Shown piece by piece: positions 1 to 5,232 of a stretch of 6,976 nt of DNA. The notes under the pieces were generated by a model. The model searched no databases. It had not been told where the DNA came from and saw nothing but the letters and a program-made list of their open reading frames with translations. Each line of letters starts with the position of its first letter. Within the stretch, counting starts at the first letter, position 1. This DNA is from Gammaproteobacteria bacterium (GTDB lineage Bacteria > Pseudomonadota > Gammaproteobacteria > Magnimaribacterales > D2472), in assembly GCA_002710265.1 (NCBI GenBank), contig PAJW01000036.1, forward strand, positions 30,372-37,347. The letters run 5' to 3'. A program made the translations under genes and the position numbers.

Positions 1-200
1 CCGAACTTTTAGCTATAGCAGATAATTTAAATGAACTTAAAACTATTTGTAGCGAATGTGATAAAAAAGCCACTATGGTTATAAGACTAGATCAAAATGG
101 AAATATAATTTTACGAGGTGAAAAGATTTTGGTTGGAGGAAATGATATTTATAAAACAGTGTGCAGAAAACATTTCAGAAAACTTACAAATTTAATCTAA
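1..200 (+). CDS. tdk: Thymidine kinase, C-terminal part (5' end outside window)
   Basis: The reading frame is open from the window edge (first complete codon at base 3) to TAA at 198-200, giving 65 visible residues. They match the C-terminal zinc-binding lasso region of type II (TK1-like) thymidine kinases: ELKTIC, a CxxC pair (visible residues 16 and 19), then RLDQNG, VGGND.Y and CRKHF (Cys54, His57). In this family two cysteines of the CxxC plus the later Cys and His (or Cys) bind a structural zinc. The Gly-Gly-Asn-x-x-Tyr segment belongs to the thymidine-binding side of the fold. The enzyme phosphorylates thymidine with ATP in the cytoplasm, salvaging it to dTMP. The P-loop and catalytic Glu lie upstream of the window. 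The protein stops only eight residues after the zinc His, slightly earlier than I recall for the E. coli protein. Its 16-bp spacing to the next plus-strand gene, with no hairpin between, allows cotranscription. Confidence 0.93.
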   Translation, partial: ELLAIADNLNELKTICSECDKKATMVIRLDQNGNIILRGEKILVGGNDIYKTVCRKHFRKLTNLI

Positions 201-216
201 TATTTATTAAATAATT

Positions 217-1230
217 ATGGAATATATAAATAAAAAATTTTTGTTAAATAAAAGGCCTGTGGGTATGCCAGAAGATAATTGCTGGAAGTTAATCGATGAG
301 AAAATAGATTCCTTAAATAAGGGTGAGATATTGATAGAAGTTAAATTTTTATCAATCGATCCATATATGAGAGGAAGAATGAATGATGGTGTTTCTTATG
401 CTGCTCCAGCGAAGATAGGAGAACCAATGACAGGTGAAACTGTTGGTGAAGTGGTAGATAGCAAATCTAGTTTATATGAAATTGGAGAAGTCGTTTGTAT
501 TCATAAAGGTTGGCAGACTTATATAAAAGCCAAAGATACTGATCCATCAATATATAAAGTTCCGTTGTCAACGATTCCCATGTCTTCATACTTGGGAGCT
601 GTTGGAATGCCTGGCAGAACAGCATTTTTTGGTCTTAATAGAGTAGGAAAACCAAAAGAAAAAGAAACCGTTGTAGTATCTGCAGCTTCTGGTGCAGTAG
701 GCTCAGTAGTTGGACAACTAGCATTAATGCATGGCTGCCATGTAATTGGAGTAGCTGGAGGGCAATCTAAATGTGAATTCGTTAAAGAAACATTAGGATT
801 CCATGAATGCGTAGATTACAAATCTGAAAATTTTAAAACTGATTTAAAAAATGTTTGTTCTAACGGTATTGATATATATTTTGAAAATGTTGGTGGCCCA
901 GTTACTAAAGAGGTTTCGTATCTTTTGAATCAAGATGCTCGAGTTCCTATTTGTGGTTTTATTTCACAATATAACGAAAAAGATATGCTCAATAGTGATA
1001 CGCCATTTAAGATTCTTAGCAAGCTTGAAAACAAGCCCTTTCATAGATTTTTCGTTGTAACAGAGTGGATGGATGAGTGGCAAAATGCAACAAGGATTTT
1101 ATCTAATCATGTAGCAAAAGGTGAAATTAAATATAAAGAAACTATTACAGAGGGTTTTGAAAATGCGCCTCAAGCATTGAGAGATGTTTTAACAGGTAAA
1201 AATTTTGGAAAGCAGATTATAAAGATCTAA
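217..1230 (+). CDS. NADP-dependent oxidoreductase, MDR superfamily (prostaglandin reductase / CurA-like)
   Basis: This 337-residue protein has the usual length for the zinc-free MDR branch that holds leukotriene B4 12-hydroxydehydrogenase/prostaglandin reductase and bacterial CurA-like enzymes. These reduce the C=C bond of alpha,beta-unsaturated ketones or aldehydes with NADPH. The N-terminal GroES-like domain carries SIDPYMRGRM (residues 46-55) and GEPMTGE (68-74). The Rossmann cofactor domain carries AASGAVGSVVGQLA (156-169), followed by GVAGG (178-182), where the adenine-ribose phosphate should sit. YFENVGG (221-227) and CGFISQYN (246-253) are further family signatures. No zinc-binding cysteine set is seen. 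The ATG at 217 gives the expected KKFLLNKRPVG.P start; there is no clear Shine-Dalgarno before it. The gene lies 16 bp after tdk on the same strand, and its stop overlaps the stop of the converging PhzF-like gene. The physiological substrate cannot be told from sequence; detoxification of reactive enones is a guess from family. Confidence 0.93.
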   Translation: MEYINKKFLLNKRPVGMPEDNCWKLIDEKIDSLNKGEILIEVKFLSIDPYMRGRMNDGVSYAAPAKIGEPMTGETVGEVVDSKSSLYEIGEVVCIHKGWQTYIKAKDTDPSIYKVPLSTIPMSSYLGAVGMPGRTAFFGLNRVGKPKEKETVVVSAASGAVGSVVGQLALMHGCHVIGVAGGQSKCEFVKETLGFHECVDYKSENFKTDLKNVCSNGIDIYFENVGGPVTKEVSYLLNQDARVPICGFISQYNEKDMLNSDTPFKILSKLENKPFHRFFVVTEWMDEWQNATRILSNHVAKGEIKYKETITEGFENAPQALRDVLTGKNFGKQIIKI

Positions 1231-2006
1231 CTTATCTCGATTTCTCCTTTCATATACAATTTGGCATTCCCTGCAATTAAAACTCTGCTCTCAATATTTT
1301 TACAATAAAGCTCGCCGCCTCTTGCAGAGACTTGTTTGGCATGTAATGTATTTTTATTTAGTTTTTCTGCCCAATAAGGTATCAAGCTCGTATGAGCAGA
1401 ACCAGTTACAGGATCTTCATTGATTCCATATTTAGGACAAAAATACCTAGAAACAAAATCAAATTCTTCACTTATAGAGGATACGATTAGACCCTGGCCA
1501 TCTAGATTAATTAACATATCAAAATTTGGTTTCATATCCTTAAGGATATTTTCATCTTCGTAAACTGCAAACATGTTTATATCACCAAGATATGTTTCAA
1601 TTGGTTTTATACCTGTTACTGAAGCAACTTTATCAACCTCATCAACTTTTTTTAGATTGTCTTTAGGAAAATTAAGCTCATAGATGTCATTAATTTTATT
1701 TACTTTTAACTCACCACTTGCTGATTGAAAAATAATTTCTGTTTCGTCTTTATTAATAAATTTAAAATAAACAAAAGCTGAAGCCAGAGTTGCGTGACCA
1801 CATAAGTTAACTTCAGTAGTTGGTGAAAACCATCTAATAGTATTGTTATTATCTAAATTTATAAATGCTGTTTCAGACAAATTATTTTCTGCCGCAATTT
1901 TTTGCATTAAGTTTTCGTCCTCTAGATTTGAAAAAATAACAGCAGCTGGATTTCCAGAAAATTGATCTTTTGTGAAAGCGTCGATGTAAAAAATTTCTAG
2001 TTTCAT
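1227..2006 (-). CDS. PhzF family isomerase-like protein
   Basis: This 259-residue protein shows the whole PhzF/diaminopimelate-epimerase-fold signature. It begins IDAFT...F.GNPAAV (residues 8-23). NLSETAF (42-48) carries Glu45, the equivalent of the catalytic acid/base Glu45 of PhzF. RWFSPTTEVNLCGHATLASA (58-77) is followed in the second half by SRYFCPKYGINEDPVTGSAH (186-205). The two halves are the paired domains that close over the active site. PhzF itself isomerises trans-2,3-dihydro-3-hydroxyanthranilate in phenazine synthesis. No other phenazine gene is present, so this is one of the many family members of unknown substrate and should not be called a phenazine enzyme. The start at 2006 is supported because the conserved motif begins eight residues in; no Shine-Dalgarno is evident. 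Its TAG overlaps the TAA of the converging oxidoreductase gene, four bases being shared. The spacer upstream contains a 9-bp direct repeat and a possible gene relic. Confidence 0.92.
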   Translation of the reverse strand: MKLEIFYIDAFTKDQFSGNPAAVIFSNLEDENLMQKIAAENNLSETAFINLDNNNTIRWFSPTTEVNLCGHATLASAFVYFKFINKDETEIIFQSASGELKVNKINDIYELNFPKDNLKKVDEVDKVASVTGIKPIETYLGDINMFAVYEDENILKDMKPNFDMLINLDGQGLIVSSISEEFDFVSRYFCPKYGINEDPVTGSAHTSLIPYWAEKLNKNTLHAKQVSARGGELYCKNIESRVLIAGNAKLYMKGEIEIS

Positions 2007-2021
2007 ATTCTTAATTTTGAA

Positions 2022-2035
2022 AAATTAATTAATTT
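2022..2035. repeat. 14-bp AT-only palindrome upstream of the PhzF-like gene
   Basis: AAATTAATTAATTT reads the same on both strands and ends 16 bases before the PhzF-like start codon on the minus strand. It could be a protein-binding site or part of the minus-strand promoter. However, perfect AT palindromes of this size arise fairly easily in DNA this rich in A and T, so function is unproven. Confidence 0.3.
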
Positions 2036-2120
2036 AAATATGATCTTTAAGCTCATCTAATGATCTTTGAAGTATGTCGAATATCTCATCAATTTATTGT
2101 TCACTAATTATAAACTAAGG
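2034..2120 (-). pseudogene. Possible relic of a class-III aminotransferase C-terminus
   Basis: Read on the minus strand from 2120 down, one frame gives P-stop-FIISEQ-stop-IDEIFDILQRSLDELKDHI-stop, ending with TAA at 2034-2036. The pattern of a hydrophobic strand, then [ST]-E-[EQ]-x-I-D-E-[IL]-x-D-I-L-x-x-[SA]-L-D-E-[LV], resembles the final helix of pyridoxal-phosphate class-III (omega/GABA-type) aminotransferases, where the chain usually ends shortly after. Two in-frame stops (2115-2117 and 2094-2096) and no start codon show that it cannot be translated whole. Upstream the frame dissolves into AT-only sequence, so only about 27 codons remain. It would be the last scrap of a gene once lying just upstream of the PhzF-like gene on the same strand. 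The resemblance is from memory of family consensus; chance similarity in a short acidic amphipathic stretch is possible. Confidence 0.35.
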
Positions 2121-2139
2121 CCATAATTTAAAATAATTA

Positions 2140-2167
2140 TTTACTTAATATAAATTATATATATAAT
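2140..2167 (+). promoter_or_regulatory. Putative sigma70-type promoter of the alternative oxidase gene
   Basis: TTTACT (2140-2145, four of six matches to TTGACA) is followed after 16 bp by a perfect TATAAT (2162-2167). Transcription would start near 2174, leaving a leader of about 20 nt before the ATG at 2193. A second TATAAT overlaps at 2167-2172. The region is nearly pure A+T, so such boxes are not rare by chance. Position is the main support: it is the only room for a promoter, since the neighbouring gene is divergent. Confidence 0.5.
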
Positions 2168-2191
2168 ATAATATTCACATAAATTATATAT
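2150..2191 (+). repeat. Pair of exact 13-bp direct repeats in the alternative oxidase leader
   Basis: ATAAATTATATAT occurs at 2150-2162 and again at 2179-2191, a spacing of 29 bp. The copies bracket the TATAAT boxes, and the second ends one base before the start codon, where a ribosome binding site would normally lie. They might bind a regulator that covers the promoter, or may simply reflect low complexity. Confidence 0.45.
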
Positions 2192-2192
2192 C

Positions 2193-2795
2193 ATGCAGCT
2201 ATTAGACAAACTCAGTAAGGAAAATATCTCTGATGCATTCGCGTTATCAATGACAAAATTTTTTAGATTTACTGCGGATACATTTTTTGCTAAAAGATAT
2301 GGTCATAGAGCGGTTGTGTTAGAAACCGTTGCTGGTGTTCCTGGAATGGTTGCAGGTGTTTGGATGCACTTTAAAAGCTTAAGAGTTATGAAAGCCGGAT
2401 ATGGAGAGCAAATAAGAGAGATGCTAGCAGAAGCAGAAAATGAAAGAATGCATTTAATGTTTTTTATTGAGATAGCAAAACCTAATTTTTTTGAAAGGTT
2501 GGTTGTACTTTGCGCTCAAATTGTTTTCGGACTTTTTTATTTATTCATGTATGTATTTTTTACTAGAACTGCTCACAGAATGATTGGTTATTTTGAAGAT
2601 GAGGCAGTTAAAAGTTATACAGAATACTTAGAGCTAGTTGAAAGTGGAAAAGTTAAAAATATTCCAGCGCCCAAGTTAGCTATTAGCTATTACAAGCTTG
2701 GATCAGATTCAAAATTAAGCGACTTAATAAGATGTGTTAGAGCTGATGAAGAACACCACAGTGAGACCAATCATAATTACGCTGATAGGTTATAA
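2193..2795 (+). CDS. aox: Alternative oxidase (cyanide-insensitive di-iron ubiquinol oxidase)
   Basis: The 200-residue protein has all four helix motifs of alternative oxidase with the di-iron ligands in place. RYGHRAVVLETVAGVPGMV (residues 35-53) holds Glu44. EAENERMHLM (80-89) holds Glu84 and His87. RMIGYFEDEAVKSYT (129-143) supplies the third-helix Glu (135 or 137). RADEEHH...NH (183-194) holds Glu186 and His189. A hydrophobic segment (about 103-123) fits the monotopic attachment of the family to one membrane leaflet. The enzyme oxidises ubiquinol and reduces oxygen to water without pumping protons, bypassing the cytochrome bc1 and terminal oxidase steps. It is short at the N-terminus and lacks the plant regulatory cysteine, as bacterial homologues do. 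The gene stands alone with its own promoter region. No NorR-like regulator or other respiratory gene is adjacent. The related di-iron hydroxylase Coq7 is excluded by the NERMH and RADE..H motifs. Confidence 0.96.
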   Translation: MQLLDKLSKENISDAFALSMTKFFRFTADTFFAKRYGHRAVVLETVAGVPGMVAGVWMHFKSLRVMKAGYGEQIREMLAEAENERMHLMFFIEIAKPNFFERLVVLCAQIVFGLFYLFMYVFFTRTAHRMIGYFEDEAVKSYTEYLELVESGKVKNIPAPKLAISYYKLGSDSKLSDLIRCVRADEEHHSETNHNYADRL

Positions 2796-3569
2796 GACTA
2801 TATCGTAAAAATCTTCGACAGTTTCCTTGGCAATTTTTTGAAGAAAAGTTCTGTCTTCTTTGCTTACTCTATCAAAGTAGGAATAGTTAATGTTTAGCGG
2901 TGATAGGTTTGTGATGCTAGCATAAACTACACATGAAGCTAGATAAGTACCTAACAAATTAGGATGAGTTCCATCGTAGTCTTTATGTAAATTAATATTT
3001 GGGTTCTCCTGATAAGCATTCTCAAATGCAATTCCAACTGGAATAACAAGAGCATTATTTTTATTTCCAGCTTCGATATACATTTTTTTTATATTATTAA
3101 TCATTTCAGAATCTACATCTTCATGAGGTTCAACATATGCATGAATCATATATAAAGCTGGTTCTGCCCCCTTCTTCTTGATTTTTTCAATTATTTTTGT
3201 AACTTCTATATCAAATATTTTTCTATCATTTTTTGATAGCACTTCTCCGCTGCCACCCTGAAATATTACGAGTTCAAAAGGTTTATTAGCGCCTATATTC
3301 TTATGGTTTAAAGGATAGTCTATATTGTGATGTGACGTTCTAGACCCACTGATAGTTACAGATTTGTAGTTTGACCTCTCAATTTCAAATCCATATGCCT
3401 CTTCAAGCATTCGCCTAACATGATTATGAAGACTGTCATTGTAATATAAGTAACTATTTCCAATATATAAAATTCTCTCAGGTTTTTTGTTTTTTAAACT
3501 AGTAATTTCAACATCTAGTGCAGATATAGTATTAAAATAAATAACTAATAATAGTAAGGTATATTTCAT
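2790..3569 (-). CDS. Secreted SGNH/GDSL-like hydrolase family protein
   Basis: The 259-residue protein begins with a likely Sec signal peptide: MKY, a run of leucines and isoleucines, and a probable cut after Ala18 (TISA). Hydrolase blocks follow. RILYIGNSYLYYN (residues 32-44) carries the presumed nucleophile Ser39, and VTISGS (71-76) offers a block-II glycine. FQGGS (103-107) lies where the GxND block is usual, with Gln rather than Asn. DGTHPNLLGTYLA (199-211) supplies the Asp199/His202 pair. The family cleaves esters, often acetyl or acyl groups on carbohydrates or lipids, in the periplasm or outside the cell. The IGNSY.YYND start and LQ-type third block recall the SGNH branch that includes DUF4886-like proteins, for which no substrate is settled. 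The gene converges on the alternative oxidase with a 6-bp overlap and is divergent from the monooxygenase 50 bp away. No Shine-Dalgarno is evident. Confidence 0.82.
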   Translation of the reverse strand: MKYTLLLLVIYFNTISALDVEITSLKNKKPERILYIGNSYLYYNDSLHNHVRRMLEEAYGFEIERSNYKSVTISGSRTSHHNIDYPLNHKNIGANKPFELVIFQGGSGEVLSKNDRKIFDIEVTKIIEKIKKKGAEPALYMIHAYVEPHEDVDSEMINNIKKMYIEAGNKNNALVIPVGIAFENAYQENPNINLHKDYDGTHPNLLGTYLASCVVYASITNLSPLNINYSYFDRVSKEDRTFLQKIAKETVEDFYDIVL

Positions 3570-3578
3570 AGAGAAATT

Positions 3579-3607
3579 TTAACTCAGCAAAAACAATATA
3601 GGATAAA
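3579..3607 (+). promoter_or_regulatory. Weak candidate promoter for the flavin monooxygenase
   Basis: Within the 50-bp divergent spacer, TTAACT (3579-3584) and GATAAA (3602-3607) lie 17 bp apart, each with four of six consensus matches. Transcription would begin near 3614, only a few bases before the ATG at 3620. The message would then be almost leaderless, which fits the lack of a Shine-Dalgarno. The boxes are weak and the sequence AT-rich, so this is tentative. Confidence 0.25.
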
Positions 3608-3619
3608 AATATTTTAATC

Positions 3620-5071
3620 ATGCATAAAGATATCGTTGTTATTGGTGCTGGTATATCTGGTATAGCTGCAGGATATAATCTTAAAAAATCATGTCCTAAT
3701 AAATCATTCTCAATATTAGAAGGCAGAAATAGTATTGGTGGTACATGGGATTTATTTAAATATCCGGGCATACGGTCTGACTCAGATATGCATACTCTTG
3801 GATTCAGGTTTAAGCCATGGATTCATGATAAGTCTATTGCTGATGGTCCTTCTATAATGGAATATCTCCATGAAACTATAGATGAATACAAACTCAAAGA
3901 TAACATTTCACTAAATCATAAAGTTACAAAAGCTAATTGGTGCTCTAAAAATTCTAATTGGGAGTTAAAAGTTAAAGTAGATGATGTTGAAGAAGATATG
4001 ACATGTAATTTTCTATTTCTTTGTGGTGGATACTACAGTTACACACAACCCCATATGCCATATTTCAAAAACCAAGAAAATTTTCAAGGGCAAATAATTC
4101 ACCCTCAGTTTTGGGATGAATCCCTTGATTATGAAAACAAGAAAATTGTAGTAATTGGAAGTGGAGCAACAGCGGTAACAATTGTTCCAGCAATAGCAAA
4201 AAAAGCAGATCATGTTGTAATGCTTCAAAGGTCACCAACTTATGTTGTTTCAGGTCCTAGCGAAGATGCATTAAATAAATTTTTAAGAAAAATCCTTCCA
4301 GTTAAACTTACTTACTTTTTGATTAGATGGAAAAATATACTCTATCAAAGTTTTACTTTCTTTATGGCAAGAAAGTATCCTGAAAGAACTAAAAATAAAA
4401 TACTAGAGTTAGCTAAAAATGAGCTCGGTCCAGATTATGATATTAATAAACATCTTACTCCTTCATATAAACCATGGGACCAAAGGATTTGCCTAGTTCC
4501 TGATAGTGATCTATTTGAGGCAATAAATGATAAAAAAGCCTCAATTGTTACTGACACAATTAAGGAATTTCAAACTAATGGAGTTCTTTTAAATTCTGGT
4601 GAAAAAATTGAGGCTGATGTAATTATTACTGCTACTGGAATCGAATTGAATGCCTTAAATGATATTAATGTTTCTATTGATGATGTAAAAGTAAATCCAA
4701 ATGAAAGGCTTACTTATAAAGGAATGATGTTAAGTGGAGTTCCAAACTTTGCAATTTCGTTTGGTTATGTGAATGCTTCATGGACATTACGTGCAGACCT
4801 TACTTGTGAATATGTTTGTAGGCTGATTAATTTGATGGACAAAAAAGATGCTAGTTGTTGTGAACCGATTGATGACAAAAACGCTTATGGAGATGATGAG
4901 TTAATTGATTTTACATCGGGATATGTTCAAAGAGGACTTAATCAAATGCCTAAACAAGGCAATAAAGCTCCATGGAAAAATTATCAAAATTATCTTAAGG
5001 ATATTTTTGCAGTAAGGCTGTTTTCAATAAAAGATTCCAACCTAAACTTTTATAATTCGAAAAAAAATTGA
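3620..5071 (+). CDS. Flavin-containing monooxygenase, Baeyer-Villiger type
   Basis: This 483-residue flavoprotein opens with the FAD Rossmann motif VVIGAGISGIAAG (residues 6-18; Gly9, Gly11, Gly14). The class-B monooxygenase segment SIGGTWDLFKYPGIRSD (38-54) follows, with Asp54 at the position of the active-site Asp of phenylacetone monooxygenase. FQGQIIHPQFWD (155-166) matches the Baeyer-Villiger fingerprint FxGxxxHxxxW[PD]. The NADPH Rossmann motif IVVIGSGATA (176-185) comes with Arg204 in LQRSPTY, suited to the 2'-phosphate. Arg289 in WDQRICLVPDSDLF is a likely counterpart of the catalytic Arg, and TATG (337-340) closes the FAD domain. Such enzymes insert one oxygen atom next to a ketone, giving an ester or lactone, or oxidise N and S atoms. 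The substrate is not predictable here. The gene is followed after 11 bp by a membrane microprotein on the same strand. No ferredoxin, alcohol dehydrogenase or esterase pathway genes flank it, apart from the divergent SGNH hydrolase. Confidence 0.92.
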   Translation: MHKDIVVIGAGISGIAAGYNLKKSCPNKSFSILEGRNSIGGTWDLFKYPGIRSDSDMHTLGFRFKPWIHDKSIADGPSIMEYLHETIDEYKLKDNISLNHKVTKANWCSKNSNWELKVKVDDVEEDMTCNFLFLCGGYYSYTQPHMPYFKNQENFQGQIIHPQFWDESLDYENKKIVVIGSGATAVTIVPAIAKKADHVVMLQRSPTYVVSGPSEDALNKFLRKILPVKLTYFLIRWKNILYQSFTFFMARKYPERTKNKILELAKNELGPDYDINKHLTPSYKPWDQRICLVPDSDLFEAINDKKASIVTDTIKEFQTNGVLLNSGEKIEADVIITATGIELNALNDINVSIDDVKVNPNERLTYKGMMLSGVPNFAISFGYVNASWTLRADLTCEYVCRLINLMDKKDASCCEPIDDKNAYGDDELIDFTSGYVQRGLNQMPKQGNKAPWKNYQNYLKDIFAVRLFSIKDSNLNFYNSKKN

Positions 5072-5082
5072 GATTAATATTT

Positions 5083-5193
5083 ATGAAAAAAACAATGACA
5101 AAAATTTCGACATTGATTATAGGAATAGTTATTAGTGGTATTGTTTATTTATCCCTATGGTCAATATTTAAATACTTTGGAATCGTAAATTAG
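5083..5193 (+). CDS. 36-residue single-pass membrane microprotein
   Basis: A short frame runs from ATG at 5083 to TAG at 5191-5193, 11 bp after the monooxygenase stop and on the same strand. It encodes a basic N-terminus (MKKTMTK), one hydrophobic span of about 21 residues (8-29, with Gly14 and Gly19), and a short tail with Lys30 ending in FGIVN. The positive-inside rule does not decide the orientation clearly, but Lys2, Lys3 and Lys7 suggest a cytoplasmic N-terminus. A weak TTGAG (5068-5072) precedes the start by 10 bp. Spacing suggests cotranslation with the monooxygenase. I recognise no family. It could be an uncleaved signal-anchor-like peptide or a membrane tether for a neighbouring product. 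A chance open frame is possible, but this amino-acid pattern is unlike random AT-rich noise. Confidence 0.6.
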   Translation: MKKTMTKISTLIIGIVISGIVYLSLWSIFKYFGIVN

Positions 5194-5194
5194 C

Positions 5195-5228
5195 AACTTA
5201 TATTAAAATCTTAGATTTCAGATAAGTT
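5195..5228. terminator. Candidate bidirectional terminator hairpin
   Basis: In the 39-bp gap between converging genes, AACTTAT (5195-5201) pairs with ATAAGTT (5222-5228). Inside it AAATC (5206-5210) pairs with GATTT (5214-5218) around a TTA loop. The two stems are separated by short unpaired bases and could stack. The stem is AT-rich and no strong uninterrupted U-tract follows on either strand. It is therefore a weak intrinsic terminator, supported mainly by its location. Confidence 0.42.
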
Positions 5229-5232
5229 ATAT

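Noticed and set aside
1227..2006. Phenazine biosynthesis gene cluster
   Set aside because: Only a PhzF-like protein is present; no phzA/B/D/E/G relatives lie nearby, and PhzF homologues are widespread in bacteria without phenazines.
2101..2192. Small RNA or riboswitch in the aox upstream spacer
   Set aside because: The stretch is nearly pure A+T with no stable G-C stem; nothing beyond promoter-like boxes and the direct repeat can be supported.
2193..2795. Coq7-type 5-demethoxyubiquinone hydroxylase as an alternative call
   Set aside because: Both are di-iron membrane proteins acting on quinones, but NERMH, the YFEDEAV segment and RADE..H are specific to alternative oxidase.
3532..3771. 79-codon minus-strand frame overlapping the 5' ends of the SGNH hydrolase and the monooxygenase
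   Set aside because: It is antisense to the FAD-binding start of the monooxygenase and overlaps the hydrolase signal peptide. Its composition (proline and isoleucine rich, no motif) is that of a shadow frame.
4013..4228. 71-codon minus-strand frame inside the monooxygenase
   Set aside because: It lies fully antisense to the conserved Baeyer-Villiger fingerprint and NADPH motif. It is rich in Cys and Tyr, as expected from reverse reading, and has no context of its own.
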